The notes beneath the pieces were generated by a model. That model made no database searches. It was not told the DNA's origin and saw only the letters and a program-made list of their open reading frames with translations. From Oxalobacteraceae bacterium (lineage in GTDB: Bacteria; Pseudomonadota; Gammaproteobacteria; Burkholderiales; Burkholderiaceae_D), in NCBI GenBank assembly GCA_027490725.1, contig JAIXXN010000056.1, forward strand, positions 1 through 37,318: 37,318 bases of DNA, read 5' to 3'. This document shows positions 1 through 6,940 of the stretch, one piece after another. How positions within the stretch are numbered: the stretch's first letter is position 1; every line of letters starts with the position of its first letter. The translations under genes and the position numbers were made by a program.

Positions 1-156
1 ACTTCTTGTGAACATTTGATATTTTTTAAGTTTCACGAAGACTAGCTTCGTGTGCACTTTCATCAAACGTCCACACTTATCGACTGTAAATTTTTAAAGA
101 ACTTATTCGGTACTGCTTCTGCGTTTTTGACAAATCGTTTTGTTCGTCAGCAGAGA
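1..156 (-). other. rRNA operon leader (5' part of pre-16S transcript)
   Basis: Read on the minus strand, this stretch has the make-up of a proteobacterial 16S rRNA leader: a promoter just upstream (163-191), a boxA-like antitermination sequence (88-102), and a small hairpin at 34-52 (arms CACGAAG and CTTCGTG, 5-nt loop). The mature 16S gene would begin beyond position 1, outside the window, so it cannot be confirmed here. The alternative, a 16S-23S spacer boxA, is less likely because a promoter and then a protein gene lie immediately upstream rather than 16S or tRNA sequence. Confidence 0.65.
88..102 (-). promoter_or_regulatory. boxA-like rRNA antitermination element
   Basis: On the minus strand the sequence reads GTTCTTTAAAAATTT, close to the proteobacterial boxA core (TGCTCTTTAACA). 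In rRNA leaders this RNA element binds NusB/NusE and makes the elongation complex resist termination. It lies about 55-70 nt downstream of the predicted transcription start, the usual arrangement. Confidence 0.65.
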
Positions 157-162
157 AGAAAG

Positions 163-191
163 AGTATGAAGCGTTTAAACCGTTTCGTCAA
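163..191 (-). promoter_or_regulatory. Probable rRNA operon promoter
   Basis: On the minus strand there is a -35 hexamer TTGACG (186-191), a 17-bp spacer, and a -10 hexamer CATACT (163-168), putting the start near position 156. It reads into the boxA-bearing leader. The sequence upstream of the -35 is A-rich, as expected for an UP element, and also contains a perfect 11-bp-arm palindrome (200-224). The -10 is only 4/6 to consensus, which is not unusual for strongly regulated rRNA promoters. Confidence 0.55.
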
Positions 192-199
192 CCCCTTTT

Positions 200-224
200 G
201 TTTTTAGTACCTCGTACTAAAAAC
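200..224. repeat. Perfect palindrome upstream of rRNA promoter
   Basis: The arms GTTTTTAGTAC (200-210) and GTACTAAAAAC (214-224) are exact inverted copies separated by CTC. It sits directly behind the -35 of the leftward rRNA promoter and some 220 bp upstream of the rightward histidine kinase gene. It could be a protein-binding site, part of an UP element, or an intrinsic hairpin insulating the two transcription units. The rest of the 192-447 gap holds a second, smaller palindrome (387-400) and no convincing gene. Confidence 0.6.
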
Positions 225-386
225 GTCTCACTATCTTCAGCACTGCGTGCCTTGTTTTGCGAGGGGGCGAACTATACCAATCGGGGGCGATTTCGGCAAG
301 CCCTGATTTCTAGCTCGCCACTTTCACCGTCCAGTCGCTATTTTATGCAGACTGTCGCAATCACTTGGCATCTATCGGCCAGCATG

Positions 387-400
387 GTTACAGTTGTAAC
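387..400. promoter_or_regulatory. Inverted repeat, possible operator upstream of the lytS-like gene
   Basis: GTTACA-GT-TGTAAC is a perfect 6-2-6 palindrome 48 bp upstream of the start codon at 448. A loose sigma-70 match (TTGGCA at 365-370, TACAGT at 389-394, 18-bp spacer) would put its -10 inside the palindrome, so a bound protein could block transcription. The promoter match is weak; the palindrome itself is plain to see. Confidence 0.35.
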
Positions 401-447
401 ATCTGCCCAATTACCATCTCGATAGAAATCAGGAGTGTTTCGCTGAC

Positions 448-1776
448 ATGCTGCCCACACCAAAAACACAGGAAACACTGAAAGCTGCGGCCATTTGGTT
501 ACACCGCTTCTTCGACACCGTCGCCATCTGGGTTACCCAATTATCCTGGTGGAAGTTTCTGGTCTTCGCGATCCTGATGCTGATCGCCGGCTCTATTTTG
601 CAGGATGAGCTGTTTTCCTCCGGCTCGGATGAGGAAATAGTCGTCCGCAATGAGAAACACCCCAAACGTAAGAATGGCGACACCAATATCCTGATTGACG
701 ATAGCGGGATTCACTTTAATCCACGCGGCAAGATCCGCAACAAGGATGGCGAAAAGGCCGACAGTAGCGAAAATGGTGGCAAACCTGTCGCACCGCCAGC
801 TGAGCCCGCAGAGCCGGCTGACGCTGCCCCGGCAGCACCCGCCACCGAACCTGCCGATCCCACAGACAAATCCGGCAAAAAATCGCCACCCGGTGTACCC
901 GCCCTGCCCACCCTGCCCGGCGAGGAAGTCCATATCGATCTGCCACCACAGATCGGCGAAGAACTATCGAACGCGATTGAAGAAGCGGTGGATGATGCCG
1001 CCGAACAGAAAGTTACGCGCTACCACCGTCAGGCTTCGACCTGGTTCAAGAGTTTTGTCACCCTGCTGGTGCTGGCACTGTTCGGCATGAAGGCACTGAT
1101 GGGTGGTAAGAAACGCGCCGAGGCGGAGACGCTCAACGCCAACGCCGCTGCCGAACGTGAATCCATGCAGCGCCAGCTGAGCGAAGCGAAGATGCAAATG
1201 ATGCAGGCACAGGTAGAGCCACACTTCCTGTTCAATACGCTCGCTTCGGTTGAACATCTGATCGAAACCGATCCGCCACGCGCCTCGGCCATGCAGCGCA
1301 GCCTGATTAAATATCTGCGCGCGGTCTTGCCGCAAATGCGCGATAACACCCTGATTACCAATCTCGGCCGCGAAGCGGACATGGTACTGGCCTATTTGAA
1401 CCTGCTGAAAATGCGCATGGAAGAGCGCCTCACGGTGGACTTCGACATTCCCGAAGGCCTGCGTACTGCGGCCTTCCCGCCAATGATGCTGCAGTCGATG
1501 GTGGAAAACGCGATTAAACACGGTCTGGAAGCAAAGCCGGAGGGCGGCACCCTGAAAGTGCGCGCCGATGTGGCCCACAACAAGCTGCGCGTGATCGTGA
1601 CGGACAACGGCCTCGGCTTTGGCGCCGTGCCGAGCGACGGCACAGGACTGGGCTTGATGACCATCCGCGAGCGCCTGAAACTGCTGCACGGCGATCAGGG
1701 GCAGCTGCTGATCGCAGCGAACAGCCCGAGCGGAGTCATCGCCACCATCGAAGTCCCGTATCAGCTATCTAAATAA
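448..1776 (+). CDS. LytS/YehU-family membrane sensor histidine kinase
   Basis: A sensor kinase expected to autophosphorylate and pass phosphate to the LytTR regulator encoded just downstream. A hydrophobic segment lies near residues 30-50, followed by about 145 residues that are probably extracytoplasmic and include a Pro/Ala/Glu-rich stretch (about 110-145). A second membrane segment follows at about 200-218, then the His_kinase (PF06580) domain with VEPHFLFNTL, where His259 is the likely phosphoacceptor. The ATPase domain has NAIKHG, DNGLGFG and GTGLGL motifs. The disordered, proline-rich external part differs from the multi-TM 5TM or GAF sensor regions typical of LytS. The SD-like AGGAG (431-435) is rather far (12 nt) from the ATG; no better in-frame start is present. 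Family assignment is firm; the signal is unknown. Confidence 0.9.
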   Translation: MLPTPKTQETLKAAAIWLHRFFDTVAIWVTQLSWWKFLVFAILMLIAGSILQDELFSSGSDEEIVVRNEKHPKRKNGDTNILIDDSGIHFNPRGKIRNKDGEKADSSENGGKPVAPPAEPAEPADAAPAAPATEPADPTDKSGKKSPPGVPALPTLPGEEVHIDLPPQIGEELSNAIEEAVDDAAEQKVTRYHRQASTWFKSFVTLLVLALFGMKALMGGKKRAEAETLNANAAAERESMQRQLSEAKMQMMQAQVEPHFLFNTLASVEHLIETDPPRASAMQRSLIKYLRAVLPQMRDNTLITNLGREADMVLAYLNLLKMRMEERLTVDFDIPEGLRTAAFPPMMLQSMVENAIKHGLEAKPEGGTLKVRADVAHNKLRVIVTDNGLGFGAVPSDGTGLGLMTIRERLKLLHGDQGQLLIAANSPSGVIATIEVPYQLSK

Positions 1777-1856
1777 CGCCAGCTATGCCACGATTGATTA
1801 TTACGCCAATTCGTTGAATAATCGGTTAATTAAATAACATCACAGAGCCTGAACAC

Positions 1857-2618
1857 ATGCCAACTGCAATTATTGCCGACGACGAACGCCTGATGCGCGA
1901 CCAGCTGCGTATGCGACTGGGACAGGTCTGGCCGGAACTGGACATTATCGGCGAAGCCAAAAATGGCGACGAAGCGATCGAACTGGTCGACCAGCTCAAG
2001 CCGGACTTTACTTTCCTCGACATTCGCATGCCGGGCAAAACCGGCATGGAAGCAGCCTCCGTCATCGGCACCAAAAGCCATATCGTGTTTGTCACCGCCT
2101 ACGATGCGTATGCCGTGGAAGCCTTCGAACGCGGCGCAGTGGACTACGTGCTGAAACCGCCTGAGCCCGAGCGCCTGCAGATTACCGTGGAGCGCCTGAA
2201 AACCCGCTTATCCAAGCCGGCTGCCGATGTGAATGCCAGCGTCACCGCCATGCTGTCACAACTGGCAGAAAAAATTGCCGCGCCCAAGCCCGCCCATCTG
2301 CAATGGATACAGGCCAGCATCGGCCAGGATCTGCGCATGATCCCGGTGGAAGAAATTCTATTCTTCCGTTCCGATGAAAAGTACACCTGCGTCCAGACCG
2401 AGCGCTACGAAGCGCTGATCCGCAAGCCGGTGCGTGATCTGGCGGAAGAACTGGACCCTGCCCTGTTCTGGCAAATCCACCGCGCCACGCTGGTCAATGT
2501 GAACGCCATCGAAGGTGTCACGCGCGACATCCGTGGCCGCCATCTGGTGATGATCAAGGGACGCAGCGAAAAGCTGGAAGTCAGCCGCAGCTTCCTGCAC
2601 CTGTTCAAACAGATGTAA
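1857..2618 (+). CDS. LytTR-family response regulator
   Basis: A DNA-binding response regulator paired with the kinase at 448-1776. The receiver domain (about 1-120) has the acidic pair Asp8/Asp9, the phosphoacceptor Asp55 in FTFLDIRMPG, a Thr in VFVTAYD, and the conserved Lys in YVLKP. A linker of about 30 residues follows, then a LytTR DNA-binding domain (about 150-250) with the typical FFRSDEKYT and FWQIHRATLVNV segments. The gene starts 80 bp after the kinase stop; that gap is AT-rich and carries a 7-bp inverted repeat (GATTATT 1796-1802, AATAATC 1817-1823) that could be a regulatory or mRNA-stability element. Co-transcription with the kinase is likely. Targets are unknown; the usual LytR-type role is control of cell-envelope or uptake genes. 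Confidence 0.92.
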   Translation: MPTAIIADDERLMRDQLRMRLGQVWPELDIIGEAKNGDEAIELVDQLKPDFTFLDIRMPGKTGMEAASVIGTKSHIVFVTAYDAYAVEAFERGAVDYVLKPPEPERLQITVERLKTRLSKPAADVNASVTAMLSQLAEKIAAPKPAHLQWIQASIGQDLRMIPVEEILFFRSDEKYTCVQTERYEALIRKPVRDLAEELDPALFWQIHRATLVNVNAIEGVTRDIRGRHLVMIKGRSEKLEVSRSFLHLFKQM

Positions 2619-2633
2619 GCATGGCGGTAGCGC

Positions 2634-2654
2634 CTGCGGCAGCGCAAGCCGCAG
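2634..2654 (+). terminator. GC-rich hairpin after the response regulator gene
   Basis: CTGCGGC and GCCGCAG form a 7-bp stem with a 7-nt loop 16 bp after the stop codon. There is no U-tract, so it may slow or attenuate transcription rather than act as a proper intrinsic terminator. Confidence 0.3.
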
Positions 2655-2709
2655 CGCCCCGCCTGCACTAGTGTAGAGTCACGTGGCTTGCTGCCGCGGG
2701 GAGAGGTTC

Positions 2710-3906
2710 ATGACTCGCACGCGCACCCTGTTATGGCTGAGCGCCAGCATTACGCTGGCCTGCTACCTGCTGGCACACACCCGCCAGCACCGGCAGGCCA
2801 GTAGCAGCAGTAGCGGTAGCAGCAGTCGGAGCGCAACAGACCAGTACCGCAGCCGTGGCATCATTGAGCATGCCGGCGAAGCCATCATCTCCACCGACGC
2901 GCAACAGCGCATTCTGCAAGCCACCCCTTCGGCGGCGGCCATGTTCGCCACCAGCGTGCAGGCCATGCAAGGCGCACCACTACAGCGCTATCTGCCGCGC
3001 GAACAACGTCACACCAGCGAACAACTGCAGAGCCGCTACTTCGGGGCGACTGGCATCCGTCTACGCCTGAAAGGCCGACGCGCCGGCGACTACCTCGTTA
3101 CAGGCATGCGCGCCACCGGTCAGCTATTCCCCCTCGAAGGCTCAATCTCCACGCAGACGGAAAACGGCCAGAACATTTACACCATCATCCTGCGCGACAT
3201 TACCGAGCGCACCCAAGTGCAGGAGCAACTCGAACAATCGTATTCGCAGCTGCGCGCGCTGTCAGCCACCCTGCGCACCATCCGGGAAGAAGAGCGCAAA
3301 CATATCGCGCGTGAGCTACATGATGACCTTGGCCAGTTACTGGCCACCTTGCGAGTCGATCTGGCATTACTCCAGCGCCAGCACCACAGCGGCCCGGCCG
3401 GCCGCAAGCTGGTGGCCGGCATGGATGCCCTGCTGATGTCAGCGATTACGTCCTTGCGTCGCATCGCCAGCAATCTGCGGCCACGCGCGCTCGACGAAGG
3501 GGGACTGTATTTCGCACTGGAGAGTTTGTGCCACGATTTCATCAATCGCTACAACATCGCCTGTCAGCTTGATGCAAATGAGGAGGAACTGATACTCGAT
3601 GATGTCTACAGTACGGCGATCTTCCGCATTGCGCAGGAAGCCTTGACGAATATTTCACGCCACGCCGAAGCCAGTACGGTCCTGCTATCACTGCACCGCA
3701 GTGCGCAGCATCTGGCAATCGAGATTCAGGATGACGGTCGCGGCATCGCCGAGCAGGACATGGACAGGGCCACGGCTTTCGGACTGCTCGGGATGCGCGA
3801 ACGGGTACACGCCTTACACGGAGAGATCGCCATTCTCAGCGACGGCGGCACACGGATCTCGATCCGCCTGCCGCTGCCTGCCCCGACCTCTCCGACTACA
3901 CCTTAG
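2710..3906 (+). CDS. NarX/UhpB-type histidine kinase with one PAS domain
   Basis: A 398-residue kinase of the HisKA_3 class. It has a single membrane helix near the N-terminus (about residues 5-22), a Ser-rich linker, a PAS domain (about 45-165), a short coiled region, then the dimerisation/phosphoacceptor domain with IARELHDDLGQ (His204), and an HATPase domain with DDGRGI and GLLGMRERV. The ATG at 2710 is preferred over an upstream frame extension to 2683 because GGGGAGAGG precedes it. Kinases of this class signal to NarL/FixJ-type regulators; none lies beside it, and the neighbouring LytTR regulator belongs to a different kinase class. It is therefore an orphan within the window. Its stop codon overlaps that of the convergent porin gene. 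Confidence 0.88.
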   Translation: MTRTRTLLWLSASITLACYLLAHTRQHRQASSSSSGSSSRSATDQYRSRGIIEHAGEAIISTDAQQRILQATPSAAAMFATSVQAMQGAPLQRYLPREQRHTSEQLQSRYFGATGIRLRLKGRRAGDYLVTGMRATGQLFPLEGSISTQTENGQNIYTIILRDITERTQVQEQLEQSYSQLRALSATLRTIREEERKHIARELHDDLGQLLATLRVDLALLQRQHHSGPAGRKLVAGMDALLMSAITSLRRIASNLRPRALDEGGLYFALESLCHDFINRYNIACQLDANEEELILDDVYSTAIFRIAQEALTNISRHAEASTVLLSLHRSAQHLAIEIQDDGRGIAEQDMDRATAFGLLGMRERVHALHGEIAILSDGGTRISIRLPLPAPTSPTTP

Positions 3907-4994
3907 AACGAATGACGTACGCCAACGTTGAAGGCTTTGTTGCCGCTACCAGCTTCGTTGTTGTTACCAACGGTGTAGCCAGCGCCGTTTTTGTTTTTGA
4001 TCTTGGCGTAAGCGACGTACATGCTGGTGCGTTTCGACAGCGAGTACAGGTAACCGACAGCCCACTGATCAGCATCTTGATTGAGGGTGGTCTTGTCGTT
4101 TTTACGGGTGTACGAAGCCAGCACGGTGCCAGCAGGTGCCACCGGTACCGACACGCCGATCAGCATATCGTTGCTATCCAGACTAGCTTTTGGCGCAACG
4201 GTGTAAGCGTAGGCATTGGCCACTGGCAGCGCAGCGCTGTTCACGCCTTTGTCCGAGCCGTAAGCGAAGAAGGCCTTGGCAACCTGGAAGTCATAGTTGA
4301 TCGCGAACAGCGTGTTGCGACCGGTGTCTTGCAGTTTGGCAGGGGTGGTGCCAACAGCAGCGGTGTCGTTGTTACGGTTGTTGTACACCAGACGTGCGTT
4401 CAGTGGACCCTGAGCGTAGTTCAGACCCAGACCGAACTGACGGCCAGCCGTCGCGCTGCCAGCCTGTTCGCCCAGTGCGTACAGCACTTCGCCGCTGAAG
4501 CCTTCCACGCTCGGGGTCACGTACAGCAGCGAGTTGCTGGTGCGGGTGTTCGCGCCGGCAGTCGGGAACAGATTCTTGATACTACCAGCGTAACCAGCGC
4601 CGAACGGGTCAGCGACCTGGCTCATGGCGTTGTACAGCATGGTGTACTGGCGGCCGATGGTCAGGCTACCGGCTTCTTTGCTTTTCAGGCCAACGTAGGA
4701 CAGACGGTTGAACAGGGCACTGTTGGTGTTGTCCAGCGCGCCATCATCAACTTTCAGGCCGGTTTCCAGTTGGAACACAGCAGCCAGGCCGCCGCCCAGA
4801 TCTTCGGTACCACGGAAGCCCAGACGGGACTGACCGCCAATGCCGCTGGTGACTTTGGTCACGCTACCGGCGGCGCCGCCGCGTTCGCTCACCAGACCTA
4901 CATCGGCCAGACCATAGATCGTGACGTTCGATTGGGCTTGGGCTTGGGCGGCGAAGCCGCCAAGGATCATTGCTACCAGGGTCAGTTTTTTCAC
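3903..4994 (-). CDS. General porin, betaproteobacterial OmpC-like type
   Basis: An outer-membrane trimeric beta-barrel porin for small hydrophilic solutes. The 363-residue product starts with a signal peptide (MKKLTLVAMILGGFAAQAQA, cleavage after AQA). The mature protein opens with SNVTIYGLADVGL, shows alternating beta-strand patterns, the LGFRGTEDLGGGLAAVFQLE segment typical of this porin group, and ends in the terminal Phe (VGVRHSF) required for barrel assembly. I chose the GTG at 4994 because it begins the signal peptide; an ATG at 5066 in the same frame would add 24 residues with no secretion-signal character. The stop overlaps that of the kinase at 2710-3906. A leader of roughly 100 bp lies between the upstream terminator and the start, room for post-transcriptional control, but no specific site was recognised. 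Confidence 0.92.
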   Translation of the reverse strand: MKKLTLVAMILGGFAAQAQAQSNVTIYGLADVGLVSERGGAAGSVTKVTSGIGGQSRLGFRGTEDLGGGLAAVFQLETGLKVDDGALDNTNSALFNRLSYVGLKSKEAGSLTIGRQYTMLYNAMSQVADPFGAGYAGSIKNLFPTAGANTRTSNSLLYVTPSVEGFSGEVLYALGEQAGSATAGRQFGLGLNYAQGPLNARLVYNNRNNDTAAVGTTPAKLQDTGRNTLFAINYDFQVAKAFFAYGSDKGVNSAALPVANAYAYTVAPKASLDSNDMLIGVSVPVAPAGTVLASYTRKNDKTTLNQDADQWAVGYLYSLSKRTSMYVAYAKIKNKNGAGYTVGNNNEAGSGNKAFNVGVRHSF

Positions 4995-5120
4995 TTGAGA
5001 ATCTCTACTTAGGGTTGAAAGAAGTAATGCATGAATTCGTTCTACGGGGCGAATCATGCCTACCAATTACTTCAGGAATATGACAAGAAAAATTTTGTTG
5101 CGTATCAACGTCACAATGAA

Positions 5121-5143
5121 AAAAGCCGCTAAAAGCGGCTTTT
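5121..5143 (-). terminator. Rho-independent terminator after the methyltransferase gene
   Basis: AAAAGCCGCT and AGCGGCTTTT form a 10-bp stem with a 3-nt loop, and on the minus strand the second arm runs into a TTTTTT tract. It lies 35 bp beyond the methyltransferase stop and isolates the porin gene from the cysB-methyltransferase transcript. Confidence 0.85.
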
Positions 5144-5177
5144 CACAATCAACTCCAGCGAAATACAGGGGCAGCGC

Positions 5178-5831
5178 TTATTTCAGGCGGCAGCTCAGCA
5201 GGTAGTAATATTCCAGCCGTTCCACGCGGATCTGCCGTGTCGAGGCAGCAAAACGCTTACGCAGCGTGCTGTCGGTCAGGTAGTTGTGCATGATTTCATA
5301 GCGCTGGCCGTCGTCCGCCGTCAGGATCTGGAAGGTATTGCCTTCCAGATCGGTGCGGGCGAACACCATGGTGTGGCCATCCACATAGGATTCGTCCAGC
5401 AGCACCAGCAGAATATCTTTGCCCAGTTTGGCGCGCAGGGTTTTCAGGTATTTTTCCTGATCTTCACGTTTGACGTGCGTCCACAGGCCAGCAGCGAACA
5501 CGGCCGTGTACTTGCCTTCCAGACCGTCTGGCAGGTTAAACGCATCCATCACGCCAAATGTCACGACATCTTCGTCCAGACCACGCGTTTCCGCCAAGGC
5601 AATCATTTCCGGCAGCAAATCGGTGGCGTGCACGGATTCCGCCACTTCCGCGATCAGATCGGTCCAGTAAGCGGTACCGCAAGCCAGTTCCAGTACTTTA
5701 TGGCCCTGGAACAGTTCGGCGACCATTTCCTGTAAATCGTCCAGATCGTCGAAGCGCTCTTCCTGCGCGTACACCTGGTCATAGTTGTCGGCGTTGACGG
5801 TATAAAATTGTGCCAACTGATTGGTAATCAT
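5178..5831 (-). CDS. Class I SAM-dependent methyltransferase, substrate unknown
   Basis: A 217-residue protein with the Rossmann-type SAM-binding signature VLELACGTAYWT (motif I, about residues 45-56), an acidic residue at the end of strand 2 in VHATDLLPEM, and a motif resembling those of ubiquinone/menaquinone-type or tellurite-type small-molecule methyltransferases (YTAVFAAGLWTHV, LLVLLDESY). It starts 14 bp after the cysB stop in the same direction and is followed by a strong terminator, so cysB and this gene probably form one transcript. That position suggests but does not prove a link to sulfur or methionine metabolism. The acceptor cannot be inferred from sequence. Confidence 0.8.
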   Translation of the reverse strand: MITNQLAQFYTVNADNYDQVYAQEERFDDLDDLQEMVAELFQGHKVLELACGTAYWTDLIAEVAESVHATDLLPEMIALAETRGLDEDVVTFGVMDAFNLPDGLEGKYTAVFAAGLWTHVKREDQEKYLKTLRAKLGKDILLVLLDESYVDGHTMVFARTDLEGNTFQILTADDGQRYEIMHNYLTDSTLRKRFAASTRQIRVERLEYYYLLSCRLK

Positions 5832-5845
5832 GGGATGCTTTCTCT

Positions 5846-6787
5846 TTATAGTTCGTAGTGCTCTTTTTCACCACTCATGGCCTGCTCGATCAACTTACGG
5901 TTGAGCGTAGGCGCCAGCAGTTCGATGAAGGTATATATATAGCTGCGCAGATACGCGCCCTGTTTCACGGCCACCCGCGACACATTCATGCCGAACAGGT
6001 GTCCCACCGGGATGGCACGCAGATTCTTGTCGCGCTCGGGATCAAATGCCATTCCGGCAATAATCCCTATCCCCATGCCCAGTTCCACATAGGTTTTGAT
6101 CACGTCGGCGTCTATGGCTTCCAGCAACACGTCCAGCTTCAGACCACGCAAAGAAAACGCATGGTCGATCTTGCTGCGGCCGGCGAAGGCGCTATCGTAC
6201 GTGATGATGGGGAAAGCAGCAATTTCTTCCAGCGTAACTTGCTTAGATTTCAACAAAGGATGGTCTGGCGACACGACCACCACGTGTTCCCATTGGTAAC
6301 ATGGCAAAGTTATTAAACCATTCACGCCAGCAATCGACTCCGTCGCGATCGCCAGATCGGCCTGATCGCGCTGCACCATCTCGGCGATCTGCTGGGGATT
6401 ACCTTGCAGCAAAGACAATCTTACCTTCGGGAACTTCACCATAAAGGCCTGCACCACCTTCGGCAGCGTGTAGCGCGCCTGGGTATGCGTGGTGGCAATG
6501 GTAAAGCTGCCACTGTCTTGTGCCGCATATTCCTTGCCGATGCGTTTCAAGCTGTCAATTTCCTGCATAATCAGCTCCACCGACTCCAGCACCAGCCGCC
6601 CCGGCTCGGTCAGGCCGCGTATCCGCTTACCGTGCCGGGTGAAAATATCCACACCCAGCTCTTCCTCGAGCTCGATAATCGCCTTGGAAACGCCCGGTTG
6701 CGAAGTAAATAGTGCCTTGGCAGCATCGGTCAGGTTGTAGTTCTGGCGCACCGCTTCGCGCACAAAGCGCAGTTGATGTAGGTTCAT
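5846..6787 (-). CDS. cysB: LysR-family regulator CysB
   Basis: The master activator of sulfate assimilation; in the well-studied enterobacterial case it senses N-acetylserine/O-acetylserine and is antagonised by sulfide. The 313-residue protein has the N-terminal winged HTH (NLTDAAKALFTSQPGVSKAI) and the helix ELEEELGVDIFTRHGKRI, which is distinctive of the CysB/Cbl group, followed by the two-lobed effector domain (TTHTQARYTLP, with the sulfate/acetylserine pocket region). It is divergent from the cysI operon with a 153-bp gap carrying repeated sequences suitable for LysR-type binding. Length and motifs match CysB; Cbl is a less likely alternative. Confidence 0.93.
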   Translation of the reverse strand: MNLHQLRFVREAVRQNYNLTDAAKALFTSQPGVSKAIIELEEELGVDIFTRHGKRIRGLTEPGRLVLESVELIMQEIDSLKRIGKEYAAQDSGSFTIATTHTQARYTLPKVVQAFMVKFPKVRLSLLQGNPQQIAEMVQRDQADLAIATESIAGVNGLITLPCYQWEHVVVVSPDHPLLKSKQVTLEEIAAFPIITYDSAFAGRSKIDHAFSLRGLKLDVLLEAIDADVIKTYVELGMGIGIIAGMAFDPERDKNLRAIPVGHLFGMNVSRVAVKQGAYLRSYIYTFIELLAPTLNRKLIEQAMSGEKEHYEL

Positions 6788-6850
6788 TGCAGGTTCTGGC
6801 CCATCTTAAAATTTTAGCGATCTAGCTTATACCCAATACGTATATAAGCA

Positions 6851-6890
6851 AATAAAGACTAAGTCGTATGGAATAAAGACGAAGTTTATT
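6851..6890. promoter_or_regulatory. Repeat pair in the cysB-cysI control region (candidate CysB site)
   Basis: AATAAAGACTAAGT (6851-6864) and AATAAAGACGAAGT (6872-6885) are 13/14 identical and exactly 21 bp apart, two helical turns. The second copy also forms an inverted repeat (AATAAA 6872-6877, TTTATT 6885-6890). Two same-face sites between divergent cysB and cysI genes are what a LysR-type tetramer would contact. Binding by CysB is an inference from location. Confidence 0.5.
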
Positions 6891-6940
6891 ACTATTGCCG
6901 CTAGTTTGGGGATTCTAGCCAGCGACTATCTAGGAAGAAT

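Noticed and set aside
198..425. 75-codon open frame upstream of the lytS-like gene
   Set aside because: Overlaps the palindrome and promoter region, has no ribosome site, and the product lacks protein-like features.
3912..5012. 366-codon open frame on the plus strand
   Set aside because: Antisense to the porin gene, which has a signal peptide and terminal Phe.
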